Source: Alviniconcha marisindica
Lineage: Eukaryota > Mollusca > Gastropoda > Provannidae
NCBI GenBank assembly: GCA_018857735.1
Contig: JABMCL010002225.1
Coordinates: 956,501 to 1,020,500 of the forward strand
Direction: 5' to 3'
DNA length: 64,000 nucleotides
The translations under genes were made by a program, and so were the position numbers. Position 1 is the stretch's first letter, and each line of letters opens with the position of its first letter. The notes beneath the pieces were generated by a model. That model did not search any database. It was not told the DNA's origin and worked only from the letters and a program-made list of their open reading frames with translations. Of this stretch, positions 10,322 to 21,895 are shown one piece after another.

Positions 10322-10530
10322 ATCACACACACACACACACACACACCGTGGCACAATCACACAAACACACACAAACCTTGGCACAGTCACACACACACAC
10401 ACACACACACTTCATGTATACATATACACTTTATGTATTGTTTAAAAGGCGTACTGCAACTGGCATAAATGAGTTCTTAAATCTGTTTGTCTTACAAATG
10501 GGGCATCTAAGACGACAACATGTATTTTGA
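9716..10530 (-). mobile_element. LINE 3' end, minus strand (L2/Rex1-like), with an AC microsatellite inside
   Basis: Read on the minus strand, about 10530-10400 encodes a degenerate end of a reverse transcriptase ORF (a C-x2-C-like stretch, then a KTNRFKNSF-like motif in shifted frames). The other end finishes TTGTGGGATGATTAAAGTTT followed by (TTGAA)n at 9716-9745. 'CTTGTGGGATnATTAAAGTTT' plus a pentamer tail is typical of L2/CR1 3' ends. The body between is a long 3' UTR expanded by (AC)n at 10176-10410. Confidence 0.6.
10176..10410. repeat. (AC)n compound microsatellite
   Basis: About 235 bp of near-pure AC, broken by a few CACTCAC, CCACTAC and CCATCAC interruptions. The long C-V frames on the minus strand here are artefacts of this repeat. 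Confidence 0.97.
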
Positions 10531-11690
10531 GGAAATAAGGAAAAAATAGTACTTTAGTCACCAATTATTGATAATTTGAACTGTTGGCTTGTGTTCTCTG
10601 CAATGATAAAGAGAAAGGGAGTGGTTAATAGCGATGCATAAGTGGACATGCCAAATCACAACCGACGGGGAAAAATTTCAGTTAAAATAATCTGAAAAGT
10701 TTAGGAGCAATTTCTTTCTGTTGTGTGTAGAAAATGTAGCCAAATTTATTATCTCATGTTTCCTCATTATGTAAGATATGTGATAATGATGTAGTTGACA
10801 TCAATTTAAGATGCAGTGGACAGGTGTGTAAATCTACCATTTGGACCTCACTGAATTTCAAAGATTTTGCAAAGAAAATTTCATTTTTACTTTTAATATG
10901 GTGCTTACACTCATTTTGTTGTATATCTCTCTTTAGAAAACAATCCAACAAAGCAAACATCAAACACATTGAGGATGTACATGTACCTCCCTAACAGGTA
11001 AAATCTAACAAGCAACGTAAGGGTGAAACTCGGAAAACTCAAGGTTATTTGAACTAAAATGTAACATGCCACTAATAAAATGTCATCAGGTAGACAGAAC
11101 ATTATGACTTAGATTGGTGAAATTGTACTAAACAGGATTACGAAACATTTAAACTATTGCATAGCACAGGTGTTAACGAACAAAACAGCAACATATATAT
11201 GTATTATCATCCATCCATCACAATCATCTTCAGACAAATAGCAATCAGTCACTTACAAACATTGCATTACAAATACAAATCTAGAATGCAAAGAAGACAG
11301 GGTAATTGGATGGAGGAGTCAATCTACAGACATTCATAAGATGTCAATAAATTAGCTAATCACTTAAAATTATAATTATTATTAAAATCATCACTTGATT
11401 GCACAGTAAAGCTCAGACACCATCAGTACAATAATGCATTAATAAATTATGCAAAACAAAAGGTTCTTGTAAGAACAGAAATTACAACATAATACTGAAT
11501 AATGAAACAAGTTTTCTAACAACCACTCTTGTGCTGTGGAGCACAGAAAGAGAGAGCGTTGGCCAAAGGTTTTGGTTTTAACATGGTGAATACAAAATAT
11601 CTATGTGTCTGCAGAAGAACACACTCAATCAACCACTACATTGGATTGGACTGTTAAGTTTTAGTAGGGTGACAGTGAGGAATCAGATTT
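10531..11690. other. Intron sequence without a recognisable feature
   Basis: AT-rich DNA. Short open frames on both strands have no family motifs. I recognise no exon, RNA gene or bounded repeat here. Confidence 0.55.
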
Positions 11691-11696
11691 TTTTAT

Positions 11697-12110
11697 TTTT
11701 TTATGTTTGCTCCATCTCTTGAACTATCAAAACAATTTCAGTTGTGTGTGGCAATACATCATCATCATAAGTCTGAGTAGCATGCAACAAGTCTTGATTG
11801 TTTTCTTAAGGGTCAGGGTCATGGTAAAGGTACATAATTATGCTTAATTTTTTTTTTTAAATTAAGAAGATTAATTGTTTGTGCCATACCTGGACAATAT
11901 CATCTAAATCATGTACCTATTTGGAACCAAACTTTGCCAGAGTGGTAAACTTGAAAAATATGATCCAGGCTGTCAAGTGTCATGCAAAAATCTGAAACAA
12001 GAATTGTTGCTTGTCGAAGGGGATTACCCCCAAAATTTGCAGATTGTGTGTCTATGTCATAATAAATAAGCATTCTTTTAAATCTTTTATGTCATACAAA
12101 AAGGTTTAGA
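11697..12110 (+). repeat. AAGGTCA-type repeat fragment followed by a Penelope-like arm fragment
   Basis: Motifs GAACTATCAAAACAATTTCA, CATCATCATAAGTCTGAGTA and GGGTCAGGGTCATGGTAAAG follow the order of the AAGGTCA family. From about 11999, GTCGAAGGGGATTACCCCCA, AAATTTGCAG and ATAATAAATAAGCATTC match the arms at 38378-38757. That second half carries a hammerhead-like core in decayed form. Confidence 0.55.
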
Positions 12111-12429
12111 TTACTGCGTTCGAGGTCAGTGTGCCATGTGGTTGTCAGTGGTTGTCATGTTGTTGTCTGGTACTGTGGTAATCTGATCATAAAAAGCTTC
12201 TGCATCTTCTTTTCTTCCACTTGGAATAGTTTTGATTATTATTCTGATTTTGTCTGGTACTACTATGCTGCATCTGCATATATTTTGTACCACATGTATT
12301 AGGCCATCTCGTATTTTAAGGTTGCCATGATGGGATTGGCCATGCGTGCAGTGATATTCATGCATGCTGTACACACAAAGCAATACAGGTTCTGGTTTCC
12401 TCAAAGAAAATGTCACTTTACCCTGTCTT

Positions 12430-12660
12430 GACTGGAAGTCAAACCTTTGCTAGTTGCTTTTAGTTTTACTGGATTTTCTGTGTAGCATGATTAAACCACT
12501 GAACTGTGCCCTGCAGTTGGATGCTGTGAATTGTCTCTCTTAAGCCTGGATCAGGTCAGAATGTAGCTTTGCTTGCTCCACCTACTTCCAGGAATTCTGC
12601 CTTTCTAATCATTGCCTTCCCAATTCATGTAGCTTCACCTTTTGCCAGTCCTCTTTAGAA
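12430..12660 (+). repeat. Unclassified dispersed repeat, second copy at about 13190-13310
   Basis: AAGCCTGGATCAGGTCAGAA, TCCAGGAATTCTGCCTTTC and CAATTCATGTAGCTTCACCT parallel AAAGCCTGCAGTAGGTCAGA, GCCAGGAATTCTGACTTTC and TAGTTCATTCAACTTC in the later copy. The two copies flank exon d. I cannot classify the family. Confidence 0.5.
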
Positions 12661-12985
12661 AAATAAAAAATAAAAATATTAGGATAGGACATGTAATGTG
12701 AACAGTGAATCGGACTTTTTACTTTTGATTTGATGACTGTTTTTCACCTGGTATGATTTTCATTGTTTGACTGAGCATTACATGTCAAGATTCAATCACT
12801 GTGACCCCTGTCTGATTGTGTGTCGTTGCCTCTGTGGCACTGTCACGTGGGTAGTCTGAGTCTTGGTGTGACACTGGTCTGGTATTGTGGTAAGTTGGGT
12901 ACAGATTTGTTTTTCATTTTAAAATTTGTTTTTCTTTTCAACATCTGCAGCCTTCACCACATGTTTCCATCATTTTGTTTTTCAG

Positions 12986-13065
12986 CAACATTTTTCATTG
13001 AGATGTGGAAGCGAAGGACTGCTGAGATTGAATATGATTGGGATGTGGCTGACTTTGAAGAGGAG
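12986..13065 (+). CDS. ANO: Anoctamin exon d: end of TM2 and start of the TM2-TM3 loop
   Basis: The exon is 80 bp, phase 1 to phase 0, acceptor TTGTTTTTCAG and donor GTAAAC. It encodes (A)TFFIEMWKRRTAEIEYDWDV then ADFEEE. The F-x-E-x-WKRR-x2-x-x-Y-x-WD motif is diagnostic of anoctamins and marks the cytosolic exit of TM2. Confidence 0.95.
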
Positions 13066-13650
13066 GTAAACAATGCTGTGTTTTGTTGTTGTTTTTGAAA
13101 GCATTTCCTTTGCTTGATCATTGTAGTTGGGTACCACAGGTACAGAAATTAAGTTCCCATCTGCTGAGAACACAAAAACACCAAAGCTTTTACCCCCATT
13201 TAAAGCCTGCAGTAGGTCAGAATATAGCCATCAACACCAACAGCCAGGAATTCTGACTTTCCAGTGTCCACTTTCTTAGTTCATTCAACTTCTTTTTTTT
13301 CTTTTTTTCTTTTCTGTCTCTCTCTTCTTGTTTCAGTTCTCACCCTGATATGACTGTACTGGTTGTGCATAAAACATTAAGTTACTTATTTGTTTCAGTT
13401 CTCTTCAAACATAAATTGATGTGTGTTTAAACAATACTTGTGATGTGATGGCTTGTTTCTCACCATGATATGACCTTTGTGATTGACTGGGCAGAACACA
13501 TTATTCCTCTTTTTTTTTTTAATAAACACAATGTATATGACTACATGATTGTGATGGTCTCTTCCAATCACACACACTTCAAATTGTGTATGCAGTGGTA
13601 GCTCATGTGTGCATGGTCTCAGGGGTGTTATTCATGGTATAACTCCCATT

Positions 13651-14582
13651 GCGGGGATAGCTCAGTGTTAGAGCGCTGAACTCATGATTGAAAGGTTTTG
13701 ATTGATTGATTGATGATCACTTATATAGCGCTAATCTCCGCTCTCTTGAGCAGACTCACTGCGCTCGCATGTGGTTCTACATGAGTGACAAGCTTTTTAT
13801 AGTGCGCGTTTTTTGAATATCCACCGAAGTGTACTTACAGCGCTGGCATGGCTGGTGCCACATGAAACTGCAGCCATCTCGGTGCAAGTTCTGTGTACAC
13901 CATACAACCATGCACCATGTCACTTTATGCAAAGCCACATACATAAGGTGTATGCGTGTTTAGCTGTAACCTGCCACCTGCACCTTTGGCAGAATAACCG
14001 GGATCTTTTACGTGCTACTGCGGTAACACGGGGGTGGAACAGATACCGAAATTAGAGTCAGCACAAAAAGTCGACCCTGGAGAAGAAAATTCTCCCGCCG
14101 CTCCTGCAAGGATTTGAACCCGCGACCTTTCAGTCACGAGTCCAGCGCTCTAACCACTGAGCTATCCCCGCCCCGAAAGGTCACGGGTTCGAATCCCTGC
14201 AGGAGCAACGGGAGAATTTTCTTCTCCATGGTCGACTTTCTATGCTGACTCTTATTTCAGTATCCATTCCACCCCCGTGTTACTGCAGTAGCACATAAAA
14301 GATCCCGGTCATTCTGCCAAAAGTGCAGGTGGCAGGTTACAGCTAAACACACTAACACCTTACATATGTGGCTTTGCATGGTTGTATTGTGTACACAGAA
14401 CTTGCCCCGAGACGGCAGCAGTTTCATGTGGCACCAGCCATGCCAGCGCTTAAGTACACCACTTTGGTGGCTGTTCAAAAAACGCGCTATGAAAAGCTAG
14501 TCACTCGTAAAATCACATGCGAGCACAGTGAGTCTGGTCAAGAGAGCGGAGAATAGCACTATATAAGCGATCAATCAATAAA
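13651..14582 (+). mobile_element. tRNA-derived SINE (family 'SINE-A'), split by an inverted copy of itself
   Basis: The head GCGGGGATAGCTCAGTGTTA is an A-box region. It continues after the inner insertion with CACGGGTTCGAATCCCTGCA (B box), then GGAGAATTTTCTTCTCCATG, CCACCCCCGTGTTACTGCAG, GTGCAGGTGGCAGGTTACAG, and ends AGCACTATATAAGCGATCAA(TCAATAAA). Outer pieces are 13651-13696 and 14182-14582. Related copies are at 44608-44731 plus 45738-46110. It is not a functional tRNA gene, because the 3' half of the cloverleaf is replaced by SINE body. Confidence 0.9.
13697..14174 (-). mobile_element. tRNA-derived SINE-A inserted in the opposite orientation inside another SINE-A
   Basis: This is a nearly full-length 478-bp minus-strand copy. 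On the minus strand it begins GGGGCGGGGATAGCTCAGTG, carries GTTCAAATCC as B box, and ends AGCGCTATATAAGTGATCAT with an (ATCA)n tail. It is flanked by GAAAGGT at 13690-13696 and 14175-14181. Removing it rejoins the outer SINE in register. Confidence 0.92.
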
Positions 14583-14589
14583 TTCTGCA

Positions 14590-15660
14590 TTCTGTGCAGG
14601 TTTAGCAAATTGTCTGTGACATTGCTGTGAGACCTAGTCAATAGTGAATGGCACTGAGTACCACACTGATACAGCGAAAATAGGTGTTGTTCAATAACCC
14701 TTTGCAGCCATAGCTTCAGGACTTTTCCTGCACTCCAGTGTTGTTTCCTTATGTTGTCTGTAGGTCAGCATTCTATCAAATTCAGTCCCAGGTATCTGAG
14801 ATGTTTTGTTCATTTGACTTCAGCTTCATGAAATGTGATTTCTGGCATCACTTTGTCTGCTGCTCTTTGCTGTCAAGGCTGAATGCACTCACGTAACATA
14901 ATTGTGCATTGTTTGCATTGATGAGATATCTGGTGTCTCGTCACCACATGGATACTTTATTCAGTTATTGTTTGCACTGCTTTGGCTGCCTCCTGGATGT
15001 CCCTTATTGCTTTGTATATGCGCCTGTTGTCTGTAGGTCTGTGTGGGTGTTAAACCCAGCTGATCCCATTTTAGGGTCTGCCAGGTTCTTGGTGGATACA
15101 TTGTAGAGCTGGCAAGAGTGGTGAGCCTTGTGGTAAGTCCACTGTGAGCTGACAGAATGCATGGCTTCAGTTTCCAAGCTGCACTATCACAGTTCTTTTT
15201 GGGGGTGCTGTTGCAATCCACCAGGTCATTGTCAGGCTGATTCCATATTGCATGGCCATATCCACTGGTAGCTTGAACTGAACCTTGTATGTGTCCTTCA
15301 CCTCAGCTGCCCCAGAGAGTGTTTGTTCTTTGGAATCCGTCATAGGCATCATATGCAAATGCAGCTGCATTGTCACGTGCATTTTTTTGGTCTGAAGCCC
15401 CCCACTGATTTGCAAGGAATATCTTCTTGCCCTTCAGATCTGTGGGGAGTTTTCTGTCAATGAAATAATACTTCCATGAGCTTTTTGATGGTGTTCTGCA
15501 TTGTGACAATACAGTATGCATTCAGCTTGCAGTAGTCTTTCCAAGTTTTGAAATAGGTTTCAAGAAGTTGTGTGTCCAGTCTTTGGGGATGTATCCTTTG
15601 TGAAAACTTTCTTGGTAGGTGTAGTATTCTGTCCTACTCTGTTACAGCGCTAGGTTCTTG
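14590..15660 (-). mobile_element. Degenerate LINE reverse transcriptase fragment, minus strand
   Basis: Read from 15660 down, the minus strand shows reverse transcriptase remnants in shifting frames: SLTMTWWIATAPPKRTVIVQ, then the DLPQGSPLL box near 15115-15140, then a region where the catalytic ADD has decayed to HTDL, then a stretch near 14890-14600 resembling the end of RT thumb and connection (QKSHFMK, VVLSAIHY, LGLTAMSQT). It abuts the SINE at 14582. The family is probably Jockey/CR1-like; the clade is uncertain. No intact frame remains. Confidence 0.7.
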
Positions 15661-16074
15661 ATACACAAAATACTGAACCTTATCTTTCCCACTTCTTCTA
15701 AACACTGCACTGAATTCCTCCTTTGTGGTTTCATTGTTGAGGCTACTTTGTGGGATTTTTAATGTTGAGAGCTGTTTAGCAAACATACTTTGCTTCTTTT
15801 CATGAAGGTGTTTTTTGTTGCTTTGTTGTGTGAATTGCTTAGGTAAGGCCTCTTCATTGTGACTGTGCTGTTGACAGGATGTGAAAATCCATTTACTTAC
15901 TTACTCTTCATGGGTCATCAGCCATGTCCCATTAGTGTTTTATATATCAGGGGTTGTTTGGGTGCAGTCACTTAATTCCTTCCATTTGCTGGTAGAATTG
16001 CCAGAACTGTGTAAGTGTTGTGTCAGCAGTGAGTTCACAGATTTCTCCACTATTTAAAAAAAAAATGTCCCCAG

Positions 16075-16137
16075 GAAACAGTTCGTCCAGAATTTGAGGC
16101 ATCTGTCAAGAAGCGACGAACAAACCCGATCAATCAG
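16075..16137 (+). CDS. ANO: Anoctamin exon e: TM2-TM3 cytosolic loop
   Basis: The exon is 63 bp, phase 0 to phase 0, after TGTCCCCAG and before GTAAGG. It encodes ETVRPEFEASVKKRRTNPIN then Q. 'E-x-RPEFEA-x5-R-x-NP' is the conserved cytosolic loop sequence that follows the acidic DFEEE of the previous exon. Confidence 0.93.
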
Positions 16138-16207
16138 GTAAGGGTGATTCTTTTCTAACAGTATATCACTGTCGAACACCTTATTTCAGTCTGATTTTGT
16201 TTTACCA

Positions 16208-16329
16208 CATACACAGATGAAAACATAGTAAATATATCACAGTTTATAGTGTTACATTTGTAATTGCTATACATAGATGGAAACGTAGTAAATAAGTCAC
16301 ATTTTATAGTGTTACATTTGTAATTGCAG
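16208..16329 (+). repeat. Two-copy tandem repeat, about 62-bp unit
   Basis: The units share ATACA(C/T)AGATG(A/G)AAAC(A/G)TAGTAAATA and TTATAGTGTTACATTTGTAA. A second short duplication, AGAATGTTACTTTATGTATG, follows at about 16379-16424. Confidence 0.85.
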
Positions 16330-16424
16330 GAATAAAGCTTTGCATCTAAAATTCGTATTGCATAGTTTGCACAAATCAGAATGTTACTTTATGTATGATA
16401 GAATGTTACTTTATGTATGATCCA

Positions 16425-19400
16425 GGAAGAAACTTGTTTTTTTACACCCAGGTATGATCCAGTAACAGGTTTTACTTAACTTTGCATTTGGGTTAAGTAT
16501 TTGCCCTGACATGACTGTCATGGTTGACTGGACATTAAAAACCAAACCAATTTCCTTCCTGGGTTAAGTATGTTTTTGCGTAGCTAGTGAAATGCCAGAT
16601 GCAGATATTCTTATAATCCCGAAATTAGGTGACATGATTGAAAGCAGGCAGCAGCATCTGACATTGTTTACACAGGCCTGCAAACCAGCCATACCAACAT
16701 TCACAGTTTTTTTGTAATAAGAGATGGATTGCTGCTGCTCTCTGTCTCTGTCTGTGTCTCTGTCTGTCTACCCCCCACCCCCTCTCTCTCTCTCTGTCTC
16801 TCTGTGGAGAATTAAACTATCTGACAAATCTGTATTGCTGTAAGCAGATCTATGAAATGACTGGACCTTTTACTTTCAGAAACAGATGCATGTGTACACA
16901 CACAAGCATGTGTGCATTTGCATGTGAAGACAGAAAGAGACAGTACAGAATACAGGGAGATATCTGTTAGTGGATGTGGCCATGATTTGTTTAAGAAAGT
17001 CATGCTAACCCAACAGTCTTGTACTTTAATTTCTGAGTTTTCAGTGGGTGGAGAAAGACATTTTCAAGCCAGTTTCACTCTTATTTGGCTTCAGTATAAT
17101 CATGTACTGACACAATGAGCAAATGCACACAATCCTGTCTATCAATCTGAATTAAAATTGTCATAAACAGTAGAAACATGCAGTAGGTTGGACACCACTG
17201 ATTCCACACACATATAATGAAAACCACAAGACAACAGTAGGCTACCAGTAAGACAGGTGGAAGTTTTATTATAATTTGGGTATTTCACATCATCTCTGAG
17301 CTGTGCCATCTTCTCTGGATTATGTCTCTTTGTCAAAATTATAAGTTCAAACATAATTCTGCATCAGTACTTCAATTAAAAACATTCATCTGTCAGTGTT
17401 GGATAAATATGTGCACTGTCATATTACTGTCAGGGGGTGGGGTGGGGTTGAGGGGGATGGGTGGGCTCCTGTCAAAGTTTGCCCTGTAATGGTAGGCTTT
17501 CCAGCAGCCCATGAATTTCAGGTGTGTTTTTTATTATTTTATTTGCCCTGCTGGTTGCGACTACTGGCGATGGTAGCAATTTAAAGATCATCCATGAATA
17601 CTTTCCCAGCTGTGTGATTCAGGTCTTTTCATCAGGCCTGGTGTACTTGGTAGGAGCTAGCTGGGGCTCAAAAAGGCCAGGTGACTCAAACCCATGATCT
17701 GACCCACATTCCAAAGCTTCAATGTTTCTGCCATGTAAAGCAGCTGGTGTGCAAACCCTTAGATGTGTACATTTACCCATATGTCTTCTTGTAAAAAATA
17801 AGAGCTGTTTCTTTTCTTCTTCTTTTTTGGGGGTGTGTGGGGGGGGGGGGGGGGGGGGGTAGCTAAAACTACTACTTCATTTTGAAACTCATACCTGGAA
17901 GATGAAGGTTGTGCTGCTTTCTCATAATTATGTTTTCTAATGTTTGTAAAGCTTCAGGTGTTCTATAAAATAAAATAAAATGCAGTGTCCTTGACAGAGA
18001 ATCGTGAATTTCTTTCCGTGCAGTCCATGACTGAAGATTTGTTTTAATCTAGAGTAAATAAAAACAGTACTAACACCCATTGTGTTTTACATTTTTTTTC
18101 GGTTTTCTTGAAACCTTTCTCAATAAACTGTAACTTAAGAATGATGGGTATCATTCTTCTGCTGCTGTTTTAATATGACTTATCTATTTGTAACTATATG
18201 TAATATTTATGAGTTGTTTTCATGATGAGACAGCTGTATTTCAACAATGGCTTGGATGACTTGGTTTATATGAAGAGGTGTTTGTACAAGTTGATTGCTG
18301 AGAAGAAGTGGAGCCACACTGTTGCCACCAGAATGATTATGTGTGGTGATAGGTTATTGCCTTGCCCATTTTTGCCGTTTTACTTTTTTTTATTTAAGGC
18401 ATCCATAAACCACACTTGTGATTACCTGGAAGCTTTGACAAAGACTCAACTTTTTTTGATGTCACACCACATTTGTGATTACCTGGTAGCTTTGACAGTC
18501 AGCTTCTTCTTTTTTTATGTCACGCAATAACAAAAAGCTCCTTGGGTATGGGCTTTTCATGCCAAAATGGATTTAAGAGTTGCTTTCCTTGCTTGTATGT
18601 TTCAATGTTTAGATGCCCATCTTCAGACAAAGATGTGCGAAGGTGACATCCTGTGTCTTTTGCATCCATTTTTACATGAGATCTCTTTATGTTGTGACAT
18701 GAAAATATATGCTTTTCATCTTCTTTGTCTTTTGTTTGTTTCTTTCTTTTGTCTTTTGTCTTTTTAATTGCTCATACTGTTCTCTAACTTCACCACTGAT
18801 TGGTCACTATACACACTGTGGTCATCACACTTGTTATAAATTGGTCTCTTGGTTCCTTTGCCTTCAATTCCAACATCTTGTTGTGTTTATCCCACACACT
18901 GACAACAGTGACAGCTAGGGGACAAAATTGATCTACTTTCCAGACATGTGGTAATGTCTTGATGTTGCTTTTGTTTTGTTTTATTCAAACATATTGAATT
19001 TTTCTTTTCTTGCACATGTAACCAGTACTTTTTCACTCAGCCTTCCTATCCTTTGGTGTCACAATACAAATGGCTATGATGCATGTATACTCGAAATAGG
19101 TGTTTGAAATAGTTCACAAAGTCAACAATCAGGTACACTTGCAAAACTATAGGCTACTTCCCTGTGGAAGTCCTCCACTATGACAGAAAGAAAATAAACA
19201 GTACCAGGAAGTGTTTGTGTTCAGCTTGCATATTTTCTTTGTGTACCAGTTATCCCAAGCATGGTAAGTGTGTGCAAAACTGCAAAATTCCATGAAAAGC
19301 AAAGTTTGAGAATGACAACAACAACAAAAAAGGCAAAATGAAAGACAAATTGGAAACGAACTGGGAACCACTTGTATAGGTTTGCACACTGAACCATGCA

Positions 19401-19905
19401 CATGGCTAAAAAGATGGCAATGGCAAAACATTTGGTGCATGTGCAGAAACCGTTCAGCACAGATTTCTGAACAGATGTGACTGGCTTTTCTCTACGTTGA
19501 TGCACCCTGGACCTCTGGCATAATTTTCAGGAAAAATAATACTTTGGTTACTATACTGTGCCGTAGAAAAAGCATCTTGAAGAGGAAAGAAGAAATTTTG
19601 AACAAATTGTTCATTCTGTTAAAGAAAATACCTCAAAAACCTTAGTCCATCAGCATTGCTGATATTACCTCACTTACTTTAGAATTAAAATGATCACAAT
19701 CATTATGATTAAAACAAAATATTTAGCAAAGAGAAAGTTAACTAGATGAAATATTACCTTGTACACTATATTTTGGTACACATGAAAATGTTGTTGTACT
19801 GTAGCAGGTATAAACAATAGCAAAGACATTAATGAACACAAGAATTTCATGCTTGGAAAAGACCAGGCTGCTGTGGTCTAGGTCACAGAAGGTTTGAAAC
19901 AGTCA
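16425..19905. other. Intron sequence, mostly featureless
   Basis: This holds a SINE-tail fragment at 16506-16555, a (TC)n-rich stretch at 16736-16803, a 21-base poly(G) tract at 17839-17859, and a short 63-bp duplication at about 18410-18500 (TGTGATTACCTGGAAGCTTT and TGTGATTACCTGGTAGCTTT). I see no further exon; the splice phases also leave no room for one. Confidence 0.6.
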
Positions 19906-19911
19906 TTTAAT

Positions 19912-20196
19912 GTGTGTCAGGATGTCTGTTGAGGATGATGATTTTTAGAGGGTTGGAGGGATCTTTGTACCAAATGATTTTATATGATTAGACAGTTTTC
20001 CTTTTTAATTGGTATGTTAGATATTATCTAGGTCAGTTTTGTGTTTGCTAGGTATTAGCCTGGGGGTGGGGGGGGGGGGGGGTGATGACCTTGAATTATT
20101 AAGATACTATTTAAATTCAATTTTTGTTTTGCTTTAATGTATGAGGTCAAATGACAACTTTAATTTCCCGCTGGGATGAATAAAGTATATTATTGT
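19912..20196 (+). mobile_element. LINE 3' UTR fragment (same family as 6385-7732)
   Basis: It begins GTGTGTCAGGATGTCTGTTG and runs to TTCCCGCTGGGATGAATAAA plus GTATATTATTG. It is colinear with the 3' UTRs at 7425-7732 and 29595-29920. There is no coding sequence left. A 15-base poly(G) tract sits inside at 20068-20082. Confidence 0.8.
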
Positions 20197-20719
20197 TAAA
20201 TTCCTGTTTTGTAAAGAGGTTCCTGGTGCTGAAGCTTATCCGAATTGTCTGTTTCCTCTTTGTCATCTGTGACCACTTTCCAGTTCCTTTTAAGGTATAA
20301 ACATGGGTGACCTTTTGGGGACATTGACCTAGTGCCAAGTTCATAGTGGTGACAGAAATATGCAAATTCAGTTTTTTATGTTGTGGAAATTTTGCATGTC
20401 TATGTGAGATGTGCAGAAAAATACATTACTGTTTTATAAGACAGCATGTCTTGCTTCATTCCAAACACATTTGAGTGATTGTGTGTGTGTTAATGTAGTT
20501 TATTTATTTTGTGTTTGGAAAGGATAAGGAACTAAAGTGGAGGGGAAGTGGGCATAAATTCATGCAGCCTTCTAGATCTATGAGTGTTAATGTGAGTTGT
20601 TTGAGAATAGATGATCTCTGGAAATAAAAGGGGATGCAATTTAGGGGCGTTTTCTTTACCATGACAAAGTTGTGCCCTCTTGGTCCCCTGATAGATGGGT
20701 ACAGTGACATCGCACTTGC

Positions 20720-20960
20720 TCCTTTGCTATATGTTTGCAAGAATGGTGACGGTCAGTGAAAAGGTGTGTGCGTGTGTGTGTGTGTGTGTGTGCATATGTG
20801 AGTATGTTTTTGTGCCACAGCACACCAGTCTGTGCGCTAGTGCATGTCTGTGTGTGCTAGCGTGTGTCAGTCTGTGGGCTAGTGTGTGTCAGTGTGTGCT
20901 CTAGTGTGTACCAGTGTGTGCTCTAGCATGTCACTGAATGAATGTGTGCACTAGCATGTG
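20720..20960 (+). repeat. TG-rich low-complexity stretch
   Basis: A (TG)n run at about 20765-20792 is followed by irregular copies of GTGTGT(C/G)AGTGTGTGCTCTAG. Frames here encode only cysteine and valine runs. Confidence 0.7.
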
Positions 20961-21059
20961 GCAATCTGTGCTTGTTCACCTTTTGGTCTCTGTATACTTC
21001 TAGAAATGGCATCACCACTGTAGTAGGCTTTGTCATGTTCTTTATACCTTTTTTCTCAG

Positions 21060-21249
21060 GCACCCTCTTTACTACATGACAATGATGTGGTGTCATTCCA
21101 AGATTCAGACCCCACCCCCCTCACTCTGGTCAATCTTGTGGCACAGATCATTGGGCCTTTTCTACGCAGGATTTAGTACTGACTAACACCGTCAAGTGTT
21201 ATGTCACTATATGTCATTATTTCAACCCCAACACCTCAGTTCACATATG

Positions 21250-21297
<48 letters not shown>

Positions 21298-21880
21298 GAG
21301 AGAGAGAGTGCATGTTTGTGTGTAACATGCTCAGTTCTACCTGTGTGTAAAAGAAAACCAAAACACATAAACAAAAACTAATGAACCAAAACAAATTGTA
21401 TGTATAACACTTGTGGCACGCAAAATGCTGTTCTTTTGATCAAAAGCCTGAACAGATACCTACAGACAGTCAATGGACCCACTGTCAAAAATATTTCAGA
21501 GCAACTTGGAAGTAAACAGCAGTGACATTTTGGCGAGTCAAAACTAAATAGCTGTGTTGAAAAAATGCAGTTTTCAGTGTAGTCTAAATGTAACCAAGCT
21601 AGATTCAGACTTTGGCATTTTTTGTTGTCTTATCATACTAACATTGGTTAGGGTGAACAGTTTTTGTTCTTTCTTTGTTGTTGCCACTATTTCCCCATAC
21701 TACACTCTGCCTAGCCAACACTCACCCTGTCCTACCAAGTCCTTATTGGCAGGTCAGCTGTGCCACAATGCTCAGCGCACTGCCACATGCTCTGCCTGGC
21801 TTTTCCTAAGATCATCTATTGCTCTTTTTTGTGTGTTGTTGTGTTTTTGTGTTTGATAATACACCATTGGCAGCATATTT
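21060..21880 (+). repeat. Unclassified long dispersed repeat, homologous to 49070-50560
   Basis: Shared blocks in the same order include GATTCAGACCCCACCCCCCT / GATTCAGACACCCCCCTCC, CTTGTGGCACAG, AAAAGCCTGAACAGATAC / AAAAGCCTGAAGATACAG, GACCCACTGTCAAAAATA, GTGACATTTTGGCGAG, GGGTGAACAG, CACTCTGCCTAGCCAACACT and CTCTGCCTGGCTTTTC. No coding motif or terminal repeat was recognised. A (TG)n run lies inside at 21249-21291. Confidence 0.7.
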
Positions 21881-21895
21881 CTGCAAGGATTCCAA

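Noticed and set aside
10166..10408. Long cysteine/valine-rich open frame on the minus strand
   Set aside because: It is a direct translation of the (AC)n microsatellite. The same applies to the frames at 39558-39901, 42858-43064, 43600-43946 and 36361-36734.
13651..14230. A tRNA gene (GCGGGGATAGCTCAGTG ... GGTTCGAATCC)
   Set aside because: The A and B boxes are those of a tRNA-derived SINE. The cloverleaf is not completed and the sequence continues as a SINE body shared with other copies. The same reasoning applies to 44608-44690 and 52640-52722.
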